64,000 nt of DNA from Lentinula raphanica (GCA_027919835.1 JANVFP010000002.1:1488001-1552000); one strand, 5' to 3'; numbered from the stretch's first letter, positions 31,574 through 42,298 are shown. Made by a program: numbers and translations. The notes: generated by a model from the sequence alone, not told the origin.

Positions 31574-34500
31574 ATGTCTCGAAGAAACTTACGTTCGCGC
31601 CGAACCCAAAGTGACCCGGCTGTTCCGGGTGTTCTTCATGGAAATGGTGAGTTGGATGTTCGTTCTGAATCTCCATTGACTCCCATTGAGTCCGAGAGAG
31701 GACCTTCGCCGAAAGGGCAAGGTTACGAGTCCGCGCTATCTGAGCCGGACCAAGCTGAGTCAACTGGACCAGCTGAAAATCCTGTCGCACAGTATCCACA
31801 AATCGGTGGAGAGTCTGGAGGGCGGGTTGTAGATTCTACAGGGAATGATGCCCCTGAGAATCTAAGGGCTGACGAGTCCTTAGTATATCTGAATGAAAAT
31901 GTAGTAAATAAAAATGAGAATTCATTGAGTTCTGAGCAAGAACATACCGTTCGATTGGCGGAAGCCACCCTGACTGATGCTCAACGTGAAATGATTGGTC
32001 GTCGCCAGGGATCGGTAAAACTTCTTGATGATGAGGCTGAAAGCCAGGAAGCTGGCCCATCGTCAGGGAAAGGAAAGGGAGTGGATCCCCAAAATTGGGG
32101 AGCCATGGACCTGGATCACGATGAAGTGAGTCCCGAGATCCAGGGACAAATATTGAAAAGTATTCATGAGGCTCATAAGAGGCGAGAGCCTTCACCAGAA
32201 CGTCGAGCCCGGATGCATGACATGTTTGAGGAGTTTCAGGCATGGCAGCACCAGGAAATTGAGCGTATCGAAGAAAAGTACCAAGCTCAGATTGAAGAGC
32301 TTAAGGCAAAGCTTCATGATGGGAAAAGGGTCTCTGATGCGGACCTGGGAATGGAGCAAAGACCTGCCACAGAGGAACCCGTTGTGACACGTTCGAAAAC
32401 ATTGAGCATGGAAACCGCGAAGTTTCCCGGTCGTCCTTCTGATTTGATAGCGCCCACTAGTCACGTAGGGAAACTGTTCGATCAGATGAAAGCTGCTCCG
32501 CAAAAACAGTCAGAGCCTGACAACGATCCTGAAGTTGAAGACCTGATGGACATTGACCAGGCTCCTAAAGTAAGGGGAATGCGTATCAAACCCCTGAAGC
32601 CAACTGAAATCTATGATGGGACAGCGAGTTTGCGCTCCTTTCAGAGAAATATGAGAGAAATCATTGCTTACCTTGAGGATGGTCAAGTGCCCGAATATCG
32701 TCAGGTTGAGGTTGCCTCCAGGTTCTTGAAGGGAAAGGCTTATACTTTCTTTGAAAGAACTTGCGGTGACAATGCCGGCGAGTGGACCTTGAAGAGATTC
32801 TACGAGAAGCTCTATGATTTCGCGTTCCCAATAGACTTCCGAACAGAGCAACGACGAAAACTTGTGAGCCTACAGCAAAAGGGTCGTCGGGTTCGTGATC
32901 ATGTTGGGATATTCAACGATCTTTGCAATACCGCGGGTACGCTTGATGAGCGTCACAAGGTGATTTTCCTGTGGGATAGCCTGGATTCAGTCATTACAAA
33001 GGGTCTGTTGCGCATGGGCCACACACCTGAGACAAGCTCCTTGGAGGACCTTGTTGATGATGCCGAAAAGGTTGAGTTAATCGAGGGTGTGGGGAAATCA
33101 ACCTACGTGAGCCATCAGAATGGAGGTGGTTCATCAGAAAATGGACCTACCTATGGATTCAAGGATCGTTCTGGAGGGCGCTTTGGTTCCCGGAATGGGA
33201 AGGCTGATCCCCAGCGGAAGCCGGACGATTCCCGGAACTCTGGGAATCGTTGGACGCCCCCTTCTGGTGACCGTAAACGAGAGCGGTCGCGAGACCGACA
33301 GCCTGAGTCCAAGGGAGGTGCATCCTCTCCAAAGTTCAATCGCGAACGAGCACCGAAGCCCCGTTTGTCTGAAACTCAAAAGAATGAATACCGTGCAGCG
33401 GGAAAGTGTTTTGAGTGTGGAGAAACGGGCCACCGTTCTCGCGACTGCCCCAGACGTAACTCGGTAAAGCCAGATTCTAGGAATGGTGGGCCTCCTGGAT
33501 TGTCAACCCATAACATGGAGTTTGAGCTGATTGAGATGCCCGACGATGCTGAGGATATCTTTGAGTTGGCCGTAAACTCTCTTGATTGGTATCAGGACGT
33601 TGAGGACACCTATTACTCTGATAGTCAGAGCAGTGGTTCCGACAGTTACGATAGCTACCGTGGACAGGAGAACTTTGACTGGAACTCGGACAGTGAAACC
33701 TCTGAGGGAGGATTGTCAATGGGGGAGTCTGGCTCGGAGGGCGAGTCCTTTGAAGGCGAACCCATGGATGTTGACATGAAGTGTCCTCGCTGCAATGGAT
33801 GGGAGTCCGTTTGCTCCTGCTCGGAGACCTCGGATGCGCATTCAGTGGATATGGAAACTCCTAGCTTGAATTTGAATGACCCCGAATGGGCCTACTCTGT
33901 TGAAAGCTTCCTCGAAATCAGGGACTTATATGCAAGCTCTGTGATTAAGCACTTACGGGACTCTGAGGGTTCATCTTCGGTGTTTGCATGGCCCAAGGAG
34001 ACTCACCGGTGGGATGCGGATGCGACCCTTGCCCGGGGTCTCCACTGCGAGATGAATAACACACATTTTGGTTTTGAGGACAATCCGATGCAGCGTCGTT
34101 TTGGTGATCCGTTAGCAGAACATCTTGAATTTATATTGCACACGAGTACACCTTTCCCCGGGGAGTCTGTCGACAATGAGGAACATACCAGTCCTGATCG
34201 TTTTGTGGCTTACCGGATTTCGGAAACTGAACATATCTTGATTGACTCCGCATATGACAGTGCGGACTACATACTGCCGTCTGCTTGTCTTGCTAATCCA
34301 GACTTCGAACCGTTGCTGTGGTTCACAAGGCAGCTCGAGGTATGTTATGGACATCCCGTTGACGTTGGGAAGCTCCCTCGATGCACAATGGGAGATTCTA
34401 GAGCACGTCGCGTGGTGCAAATCCTTAGCCAGGGAGACGTATACCCTGGGGATGACTTACCTGAGTTCCATCCGAAACAGGAGAGGTTCCTAGGAAGGAG

Positions 34501-37500
34501 GACCCGTTTCAATTGCTTCTTGTCTGGTATGCACACGGAGATCTATGTCGTGGAGGATCGGATGTACGGACTTCGCTGGCCATTGCCAACATCATTATTG
34601 AACGATCCTCGTTTCGATGTGTACCGCTGGACATGCAAGCAGTTGGTTCGTGTCCTCCGGAAGTGTCTGCATTGGGATATGTGGGAAACTCGCTCGATGC
34701 TAGGAAACCTATTCGACTACACGGTCTATCCCATGCTAGAGGCGGGGACTGGATTGGAATTGAACGGGGTCCAGGTCCCTTCGAGCCAGTATCCGGCTCT
34801 CCAGCGAAACGCTGCCAGGGTGAAGGATCCTGGTCGGCGAATTGCTCGACCCCTGGTCATTGTTGTCCGGATTAATGGTCATCCCGTTACGGCCTTGCTT
34901 GACTCGGGATCACTTTGTACTTTGATGAGCACCACCCTGGTTGATCAGCTTAAATTCAAGGAGGAGGTTCTTGACTCACCTCTTACCCTCCAACTTGCAG
35001 TGCAGGGTTCCCGCTCAAGAATCAATCGGAAAGTTCGGGCTCGGTTTCAGTACCAATCTATCGATGAGGAACGGGAGTTCGATGTTGCGAATATAAACTA
35101 CCCAATTATCCTTGGCACCGATTGGATGTTCGAACATTCTGTGACTCTGGGATTCAATGATGCTCGAGTGGTAGTGGGAAGCAATGCACGACTACCTTTG
35201 AAGGGTCCTACTATCTCCCAGATCACATCCTTGGCTGTTCAACTAGAGAACGATGACCTTGAGCAGGTGCGGGAGGAACTGAGGAGGTATGCTAAGCCTT
35301 TGTGTCGAACCATGGCAGAGACTGACTTACCTCCATTAAGGGACATCAACCATCGCATTCCTCTCATTGACGATTCTTTGATTATCCCATGGCGACCTTC
35401 TCGCTTACCTGAAAAGTTTCGTGAAGACTGGGTAGAAAAACGCGACGCTTATATCAAGAGTGGTAGGTGGAAGATCTCCACTTCCAACAATACAGTTCCA
35501 CTTTTGCTGATTCCAAAGCATGGTGCACAGAAAAATCGTCTCCGCGTGGTGGCGGATCTTCGTCGTCGTAATGCGAACACAAGGAAACTGGCGTCTCCTC
35601 TGCCGGATATTGATGGCATCTTGAGGAGGGCTGCACGCGCAAAGTATCGCTCGACAATGGATGGTAAAGATGCGTATGAGCAAATTCGTATTGAGCCAGA
35701 GGATGTACATAAATCTGCTGTATCTACTCCTGATGGGAACATGGTTAGTTTGGTCATCCAGCAAGGGGACTGTAACGCACCTTCCACATATCAAACCCTG
35801 ATGAATTTTCTGTTCTCATCGTTTCTCGGCCGCTTCATGGACGTTTACCTCGATGATATTATCGTCTATTCTGACACGCTTGAAGATCATGTTCGCCATG
35901 TTAAGCTGATCATTGATATCCTCGTTCGAGAGAAGCTGTACCTCAGTGAGTCCAAGCTGAATTTTTTGGCCTCGGAGTTGAAAATCCTGGGTCGCATCGT
36001 TGACGATGAAGGTATTCGTATGGATCCCGAGAAGGTCGATGCGATTTCGAAATGGAAGACCCCGACAAATAGGGATTTGCTTCGCGGCTTCCTAGGCTCT
36101 GTTGGTTACCTCGCTGATGATATCGCGAGTGTTCGTATTCCAATGGGCCACCTGAGCACCTTGACCGGCGACAGAGTACCTTTTCGATGGGGCTTCAATG
36201 AAGAGCGAGCTTTTCAGCAAATCAAGGAGCTCACCAGTACCTCTAAACTGCACCATCGTGTTCCTTTGGATTACTCGAAGGATGCTCTACCCGTTTGGTT
36301 GGTGACCGACGGCTGTGCGACTGGAATATCTGGATGTGTTCTACAAGGAAAATCGTGGAAAGAGGGCGCAACGGTTGCTGCCTTCTACTCGGCCAAGCTA
36401 AACCCCGCTCAACAGAACTACCCAGTCCATGAAATTGAGATGTTGGCCGGCGTCGAAACGATGTTGAGGCATCGGGATATCCTGCAGGGAGTTTCTTTCA
36501 CCTGGACTACTGATCATAAGGGTCTTATACATCTTGTTGAGCAAAAGGATCTGTCGGGGAGACAGGCTCGTTGGTTGGAGAAAATCGCCGAGTTTGACTT
36601 CAAAATTGAATACGTACCAGGTGTGGAGAACGTGTTCGCCGACGCGTTGTCCCGAATCTACTCCAATGACGCTCCCGGGACCGTTAGAGCGCGTTCTGAA
36701 TATACATACCACGACGTTATCGACAACGACGTCGTGGAGATTTCGAGCATAACGATGCCACTTCGAGTTGATCTTGAAGCTACTTGCTCATTACCAGATG
36801 TCGTGTACTCGAATGCGATGGAATTGCGGAGACACCGGAAACCCTCAGCTAAGAAAGCTGAGATGGAGAGGCAAGACAGTGAGCTGACTCGTGGTCGTCA
36901 ACGGACGACCACGAGGAGTACGTTGAAAACCACGGTTCACACTCAGCATGAGAATGAACGTGTTGATACGAATCACGGGGATCTCACTGAATTGCCGGAG
37001 GCTATTGCTTCCGCGGAGCCAGATGGATCAACCTCGGCCTCGGCCTCAGCCAATCAGAATTCTGTTGATTCTGGCTCTTCTCGCGTTCCCACTAACGAGT
37101 CGTCGTCATTTCTCTCTGTTCTTGCTGCTTTCCACTCGGGATTGGACGTCTACGGAACAGTCCAGCACAACTACTCCGAGGACTCTGCTTTCTCGCCGAT
37201 CCTGGCCGAACCCAAGCACTTTCGAAACTTCGTAGTGGAAGATGGACGAATCTTCATCATTCTGGATGGTCGTCGCCTCCTCTGTATTCCTCGCATAATG
37301 GTAAACGGTCGAAGCATCCATGAGCTTGTGATCAGTGAGGCTCACTCTCTGCTGGCGCACTTAGGATCCCGGAAGACGCTGGCTTACTTACGAGACCACG
37401 TCTGGTGGCGATCAATGGCGTCCGACGTCAATAAATTTTGTGAGTCGTGCACTACCTGTGCGACGACCAAAGCTTCTAACCACAAGCCTTATGGGCTGCT

Positions 37501-39496
37501 GAAGAGCTTACCCGTGCCTTCTGAGCCTTGGGAGGTAATTGGGATGGATTTTGTGGGGCCTCTACCATTGAGTAAGAACCGGGATGGCTCTTTTGATTCC
37601 ATTACAACGGTTGTTGACCATCTCACAGGGATGGTTCATCTTGTTGCAAGCCGCACTGACTATGGGGCCAAGGATGTAGCTGAACTGGTATTTGCCGAGG
37701 TCTATCGCTTACATGGTCTACCTAAAGTCATTGTAAGTGATCGTGATTCGCTATTCACTTCGCGGTTCTGGATGCATTTGAACGCGTTGATTGGCACTCA
37801 ACTTCGTCTTTCGAGTTCTTACCACCCTCAAACTGATGGTCTGACCGAACGCGCTAATCGTACGATTACTCAGATGCTCCGGCAGTGCGTCGATACCTTA
37901 CAGAATGATTGGGTCTCCAAGCTGCCTGCTGTGGAATTTGCGTTGAATCTTGCTAGGTCTGAGACCACAGGTTTCTCTCCCTTCTTCTTGAACTCAGGAA
38001 GGATGCCTCGCTCGTTCATCTGGAACGATGCCCCTTCTTCTGAGTTTCCTGGTGTTGTTAGCTTTGCAAATCAAATGAAATTTGCTCTCATCTCTGCCCA
38101 CGATAGTCTCTTGACTCATCGTGTGAAGCAGACGCGTAACGAGAATCGACACCGAATCCCGTCGCCGTTCCATGAAGGTGACCTTGCCTATGTGTCGACG
38201 GCAAACATCTCCTTTCCTAAAGGTCTCGCTCGAAAACTTCTTCCTAAGTTTATCGGCCCTTTCAAAATCACTGCTATCCGGGGTGAGACGTCTTGCAAAT
38301 TGGAGCTTCCCGCGGACCTCAAGAAACGCGGCGTACATGATGTATTCCACTCGTCGCTCCTGCGGATCCACATCCCGAACGACGATCGTCTCTTTCCGGG
38401 TCGTTCTTATGAACAAGTTATCGGAACGGACACTAATGAATGGCAGGTGGATAGAATCATCACCCACAAGGGCTTCAAGTCAGATGCCTCTTTTCTGATC
38501 CTCTGGAAGACTGGAGACAAGACCTGGCTTCCTTACTCCAAGATTCAAGACTTGCAGCCCTTGAAAGAGTATTTCGAAACTCTGGGTATTCAGGACGTCT
38601 CGCAGTTGCCTCCTATTGTCAACGGGGAGGATCCGATAGAAGGAACGGATAACCTCTTCGCCGGTTCCGTTGAGTTTTTGGAGTATAAGTACCCGTTGGA
38701 CGACGACTTGGACTGTCCTTTATCTCTGAACCTTATTGGATTTCCTGCGATGTCCACAGCGCCTGCTACTCCATTCTTTGCTCCTAGGGACCACCCTGGT
38801 ATTGTGCTCAAGTGGAAGGAGCAGCTTTTCGAGGTCACCCACACCGATAACGATCCGGTCCAGATTCCTGTTGACGACATGATCTTGGCCATTCAGACTT
38901 CGGCTGCTCTTCGTCGGGGTTGGAAAATCCCTATCACTCCTCGATATGTCGAAATCACTCGAGCTATCAACCAGTTTCTTCCGTTCGAATCCATTGCGTG
39001 GTTTACCTTCGTTAATGATGGGAAGACTTATAATTCCAAAGCAGTGATAGGCTACGACTGCTTCTTCACTACCATCCAGCAGATGCAGCTCCGAGAAGCT
39101 GGGAAGATCACAAAGAAACTTAACTTTGACGTTAACAAAGTCTTTCCAAAGCCTCCTCGATCATCTGACCATGTCCATCGTCGTAACACCCGCGCCTCTG
39201 GTGGCTCCTCCTCACTTTTTGATCGACTCCGTCATTCTCAGGCCGACCGTGACATTATGGTCTTAGGCCTCATGTCTTACGTTCGACAGGCTGAATCTCA
39301 AGGCCGTCGCAAGAATCGTTTTCCTAAATCCGTTCGTGGGGCCGAAGCTTATCAAAAGTCAATCCACGGTGACAGTAGTACCGTTGCTGTTTTGAGCGAC
39401 CGTATCAACGCGTGGCGTATTAACAACGATTCCACCGGAAAGGACGATGAGGCAATGGATGGCGCTGGTCCCTCTGCTGGCCCAAGCACTGCTTAG
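31574..39496 (+). CDS. Gag-Pol polyprotein of chromovirus A1, single ORF
   Basis: One ORF of 2640 codons with no frameshift or stop between gag and pol. Domains by residue: acidic disordered N-terminus (1-340); retrotransposon Gag capsid-like domain (about 347-460, from YDGTASLRSF); Arg-rich linker; CCHC zinc knuckle C612-x2-C615-x4-H620-x4-C625; acidic Ser-rich stretch; a Cys cluster C737-x2-C740-x6-C747-x-C749; an unassigned region to about 1080; aspartic protease LLDSG (D1110); reverse transcriptase (about 1305-1480) with YLDD at 1425-1428; RNase H with D1579, E1620, D1647; integrase zinc finger H1924, H1929 with C1956/C1959 (or C1959/C1962); DD35E core D1992, D2056, E2092; chromodomain about 2285-2340 with aromatic residues in EWQVDRI, LILWK and TWLPY; then about 300 further residues of unknown function. 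All catalytic residues are intact, so it is probably active. Confidence 0.93.
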   Translation: MSRRNLRSRRTQSDPAVPGVLHGNGELDVRSESPLTPIESERGPSPKGQGYESALSEPDQAESTGPAENPVAQYPQIGGESGGRVVDSTGNDAPENLRADESLVYLNENVVNKNENSLSSEQEHTVRLAEATLTDAQREMIGRRQGSVKLLDDEAESQEAGPSSGKGKGVDPQNWGAMDLDHDEVSPEIQGQILKSIHEAHKRREPSPERRARMHDMFEEFQAWQHQEIERIEEKYQAQIEELKAKLHDGKRVSDADLGMEQRPATEEPVVTRSKTLSMETAKFPGRPSDLIAPTSHVGKLFDQMKAAPQKQSEPDNDPEVEDLMDIDQAPKVRGMRIKPLKPTEIYDGTASLRSFQRNMREIIAYLEDGQVPEYRQVEVASRFLKGKAYTFFERTCGDNAGEWTLKRFYEKLYDFAFPIDFRTEQRRKLVSLQQKGRRVRDHVGIFNDLCNTAGTLDERHKVIFLWDSLDSVITKGLLRMGHTPETSSLEDLVDDAEKVELIEGVGKSTYVSHQNGGGSSENGPTYGFKDRSGGRFGSRNGKADPQRKPDDSRNSGNRWTPPSGDRKRERSRDRQPESKGGASSPKFNRERAPKPRLSETQKNEYRAAGKCFECGETGHRSRDCPRRNSVKPDSRNGGPPGLSTHNMEFELIEMPDDAEDIFELAVNSLDWYQDVEDTYYSDSQSSGSDSYDSYRGQENFDWNSDSETSEGGLSMGESGSEGESFEGEPMDVDMKCPRCNGWESVCSCSETSDAHSVDMETPSLNLNDPEWAYSVESFLEIRDLYASSVIKHLRDSEGSSSVFAWPKETHRWDADATLARGLHCEMNNTHFGFEDNPMQRRFGDPLAEHLEFILHTSTPFPGESVDNEEHTSPDRFVAYRISETEHILIDSAYDSADYILPSACLANPDFEPLLWFTRQLEVCYGHPVDVGKLPRCTMGDSRARRVVQILSQGDVYPGDDLPEFHPKQERFLGRRTRFNCFLSGMHTEIYVVEDRMYGLRWPLPTSLLNDPRFDVYRWTCKQLVRVLRKCLHWDMWETRSMLGNLFDYTVYPMLEAGTGLELNGVQVPSSQYPALQRNAARVKDPGRRIARPLVIVVRINGHPVTALLDSGSLCTLMSTTLVDQLKFKEEVLDSPLTLQLAVQGSRSRINRKVRARFQYQSIDEEREFDVANINYPIILGTDWMFEHSVTLGFNDARVVVGSNARLPLKGPTISQITSLAVQLENDDLEQVREELRRYAKPLCRTMAETDLPPLRDINHRIPLIDDSLIIPWRPSRLPEKFREDWVEKRDAYIKSGRWKISTSNNTVPLLLIPKHGAQKNRLRVVADLRRRNANTRKLASPLPDIDGILRRAARAKYRSTMDGKDAYEQIRIEPEDVHKSAVSTPDGNMVSLVIQQGDCNAPSTYQTLMNFLFSSFLGRFMDVYLDDIIVYSDTLEDHVRHVKLIIDILVREKLYLSESKLNFLASELKILGRIVDDEGIRMDPEKVDAISKWKTPTNRDLLRGFLGSVGYLADDIASVRIPMGHLSTLTGDRVPFRWGFNEERAFQQIKELTSTSKLHHRVPLDYSKDALPVWLVTDGCATGISGCVLQGKSWKEGATVAAFYSAKLNPAQQNYPVHEIEMLAGVETMLRHRDILQGVSFTWTTDHKGLIHLVEQKDLSGRQARWLEKIAEFDFKIEYVPGVENVFADALSRIYSNDAPGTVRARSEYTYHDVIDNDVVEISSITMPLRVDLEATCSLPDVVYSNAMELRRHRKPSAKKAEMERQDSELTRGRQRTTTRSTLKTTVHTQHENERVDTNHGDLTELPEAIASAEPDGSTSASASANQNSVDSGSSRVPTNESSSFLSVLAAFHSGLDVYGTVQHNYSEDSAFSPILAEPKHFRNFVVEDGRIFIILDGRRLLCIPRIMVNGRSIHELVISEAHSLLAHLGSRKTLAYLRDHVWWRSMASDVNKFCESCTTCATTKASNHKPYGLLKSLPVPSEPWEVIGMDFVGPLPLSKNRDGSFDSITTVVDHLTGMVHLVASRTDYGAKDVAELVFAEVYRLHGLPKVIVSDRDSLFTSRFWMHLNALIGTQLRLSSSYHPQTDGLTERANRTITQMLRQCVDTLQNDWVSKLPAVEFALNLARSETTGFSPFFLNSGRMPRSFIWNDAPSSEFPGVVSFANQMKFALISAHDSLLTHRVKQTRNENRHRIPSPFHEGDLAYVSTANISFPKGLARKLLPKFIGPFKITAIRGETSCKLELPADLKKRGVHDVFHSSLLRIHIPNDDRLFPGRSYEQVIGTDTNEWQVDRIITHKGFKSDASFLILWKTGDKTWLPYSKIQDLQPLKEYFETLGIQDVSQLPPIVNGEDPIEGTDNLFAGSVEFLEYKYPLDDDLDCPLSLNLIGFPAMSTAPATPFFAPRDHPGIVLKWKEQLFEVTHTDNDPVQIPVDDMILAIQTSAALRRGWKIPITPRYVEITRAINQFLPFESIAWFTFVNDGKTYNSKAVIGYDCFFTTIQQMQLREAGKITKKLNFDVNKVFPKPPRSSDHVHRRNTRASGGSSSLFDRLRHSQADRDIMVLGLMSYVRQAESQGRRKNRFPKSVRGAEAYQKSIHGDSSTVAVLSDRINAWRINNDSTGKDDEAMDGAGPSAGPSTA

Positions 39497-39605
39497 AGTG
39501 CAGGCTCGTAAAGATTTTCGAGCATTTCATTGTTTTACTAACTTTCTCTCCTAGATCTTTGCTTCTTTCACAGATACGAAATTCTTCGAATTCCGGGAGG
39601 GCGTA

Positions 39606-39935
39606 TGCCACGACCGAAACTTCATTCCTTCCTTCCTTCCGACACTTCCGAGCTCCGAGCTCTTATCCGAACACTTATCCTTCGCCGCTATGAACTATCG
39701 ACGCAGAGTAGAACTCTGGCCACGGACGCCGTATATATTCCAAACTCGTTGTACCTGACTCGGACTACTTAAACTTACCTATAACGTTTTGTACGAGGAC
39801 TTTTCCTCTCTGAACCTTCGAATTCACAACTCATTCGTGTCATTTGGTGGATTCTTAAGTCCTTACGAAGTTAAGTCCTTGCGAAAGATCTATATTCGTG
39901 TCGCGCTACCCTTAGTAAGCTAAGCTACCGCGACA
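39606..39935 (+). repeat. 3' LTR of A1
   Basis: 330 bp, nearly identical to 31139-31468. It runs directly, after three bases, into the interior of a family B integrase sequence. Confidence 0.88.
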
Positions 39936-39938
39936 TAT

Positions 39939-41609
39939 GGTTTAACAGAGCGTGCTAACCGTACTATTACACAGATGCTTCGGCAGTGTGTCAATGAATT
40001 GCAGGACAATTGGGTGTTCAAACTCCCCGCGGTAGAATTTGCTCTAAATGTTGCTCGTTCGGAAACGACAGGTTACTCTCCCTTCTTCCTGAACTCTGGC
40101 CGGCTGCCTCGCTCGTTTATCTGGAACGATGCGCCGTCGTCGGAGTTCCCTGGTGTCACTACATTCGCGAATAATATGAAACTAGCTCTGGTGTCTGCTC
40201 ATGACAGTATCCTCTCTCATCGCGTGAAACAGACCCGAAATGAGAATCGTCATCGAATCGCGTCGCCTTTCAAAGAAGGTGACCTTGCTTATGTGTCTAC
40301 AGCAAACATCTCTTTCCCGAAGGGGCTTGCGCGGAAGTTCATCCCGAAATTCATAGGTCCCTTCCGAATTCTTGCAGTACTTGGTGAGACCTCCTGTAAA
40401 CTGGAACTACCCGCGGACCTCAAGAAACGTGGTGTACATGATGTATTTCACTCGTCTCTTCTGCGGATCCACATTCCAACTGACGATCGACTCTTTCCTG
40501 GACGCTCCTATGAACAGGTCGTTGGGATTGACAGTGGTGAGTGGAAAGTTGACAAGATCGTTGCCCACAAAGGCTTTCGGTCAGATGCGATGTTTTTGAT
40601 CCTCTGGAAGACTGGTGACAAGACTTGGCTGCCTTACTCTAAAGTCCAGCACTTGGAGCCCCTAAAAGAATACTTTGAGACTCTGGGTATTCAGGGCATT
40701 GCAGAGTTGCCTCCTGTTGTCAGCGGAGAGCATCCGATGGAAGGGACGGAAAGCCTTTTCGCCGGGTCTGTCGAATTCCTGGATTATAAGAACTCGTTCA
40801 CTCGAGACTTGAGCTTGCCTCTGTCTCTGAACCTTATTGCTTTCCCTGCTATGACTACTGTCTCGACGATTGCCTTCTTCGCTACCAGGGACTTCCCTGG
40901 GATTGTGCTCAAGTGGTCTGACCGTCTTTTCGAAATTACTCACGATGGCAAACCTCCGGTGCAAATCACAGTTGACGATGTCATTCTTGCTATTCAGACT
41001 TCCTCTGCTCTTCGTCGCGGTTGGAAGGTCCCCATTGACCCACAATATGTCGAAGTCACTCGGGCTATCAACCATTTCCTTCCCTTCGAAACCCCCGCCT
41101 GGTTTTCTTTTATCCATGAAGGGAAGCTATACAAATCGAAAGCAGTGATTGACTATAACTACTTCTTCAATCCGGTCCAGCAAGCTCTGCTTCGAGAGGC
41201 TGGGAAGATCACTCAGAAGCTCCGAGCTGATGTCAACAAAACCTTCCCGAAGCCTCCTCGTACTTCGTCTGGTCATGACAACCGTCGCAACAACCGCGCC
41301 TCTGGTGGCTCATCTGCTCTCTTTGATCGCCTCCGTCACTCTCAGGCTGACCGCGACATCATGGTGTTGGGTCTAATGTCTTACGTTCGCCAAGCCGAAT
41401 CTCAAGGTCGTCGAAAGAATCGCATGCCTAAAGCGGTTCGAGGGGCTGAAGCTTACCAAAAGTCGGTCAACGGCGATGCCAGTACTGTGGCTGGCTTGAG
41501 TGACCGTATCAATGCGTGGCGCATCACTACTCCTAGCAAGGACGACAATGCAATGGACAGCTCTGGTCCATCTGCTACTGGTCCCACTGCTGGCCCCAGC
41601 ACTGCTTGA
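39939..41609 (+). pseudogene. Family B Gag-Pol fragment (integrase C-part, chromodomain, C-terminal region)
   Basis: Begins mid-codon-run inside the integrase (GLTERANRTI region) and stays open to a TGA at 41607-41609, about 556 codons. It matches the 3' part of the longer B copy at 50366-52034 essentially base for base. Gag, protease, reverse transcriptase, RNase H and most of integrase are missing, so it cannot act alone. Confidence 0.85.
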
Positions 41610-41720
41610 GTGCAGGCTCGTATAGATTTTCGAGCTCTCTCTGTTGTACTTCTACTGACTTTCCTTTACAGATTGTTTTCTCTTACAGATACGAAATTCT
41701 TCGAATTCCGGGAGGGCGTA

Positions 41721-42048
41721 TGCCACGACCGAGTCACTATCCACTTTCCTTCCGACACTTCCGAGCCCCGCGCTCTCATCCGAACTCTTCTCCTTCGCCG
41801 TTATGGACTCTCGACACAGAGTAGAACTCTGGCCACGGACGCCGCGTATATTCATTACTCGTTGTACTTGATTCGGACTACTTAAACTTACCTATAACGT
41901 TTTGTACGAGGACTTTTCCTCTCTGAACCTTCGAATTCACAACTCATTCGTGTCATTTGGTGGATTCTTAAGTCCTTACGAAGTTAAGTCCTTGCGAAAG
42001 ATCTATATTCGTGTCGCGCTACCCTTAGTAAGCTAAGCTACCGCGACA
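41721..42048 (+). repeat. LTR of family B, complete (+)
   Basis: 328 bp, TG...CA. It shares most of its sequence with the A LTR but differs near the 5' end (gagtcactatccac in place of aaacttcattccttcc) and around the TATA region. It is the 3' LTR of the B fragment ending at 41609. Confidence 0.85.
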
Positions 42049-42058
42049 TATTTTTGAC

Positions 42059-42298
42059 AAATGACACGAATGAGTTGTGAATTCGAAGGTTCAGAGAGGA
42101 AAAGTCCTCGTACAAAACGTTCTAGGTAAGTTTAAGTAGTCCGAGTCAGGTACAACGAGTTTGGAATATATACGGCGTCCGTGGCCAGAGTTCTACTCTG
42201 CGTCGATAGTTCATAGCGGCGAAGGATAAGTGTTCGGATAAGAGCTCGGAGCTCGGAAGTGTCGGAAGGAAGGAAGGAATGAAGTTTCGGTCGTGGCA
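42059..42298 (-). repeat. Family A LTR, truncated (-)
   Basis: Head-to-head with the preceding B LTR, separated by about ten bases of leader (tatttttgac). The last about 90 bp of the LTR are missing. Confidence 0.8.

Larger units (their letters stand above)
31139..39935 (+). mobile_element. Ty3/gypsy chromovirus, family A, copy A1 (complete)
   Basis: LTRs of 330 bp (31139-31468 and 39606-39935) enclose a 105 bp leader, one 2640-codon Gag-Pol ORF and a 109 bp 3' non-coding region. LTRs start TG and end CA. The two LTRs differ at the one base I noticed (31315 g, 39782 t), so insertion or conversion was recent. The 5 bp outside the 5' LTR (agagg) and outside the 3' LTR (tatgg) do not match, so this is not a simple single insertion. 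A purine patch, gggaggg, ends four bases before the 3' LTR and may be the polypurine tract. No canonical TGG tRNA primer site follows the 5' LTR. Confidence 0.9.

Noticed and set aside
34112..34875. Antisense and alternate-frame ORFs inside Gag-Pol
   Set aside because: They repeat in every copy because the DNA is repeated, not because they are translated; no codon conservation between A and B.
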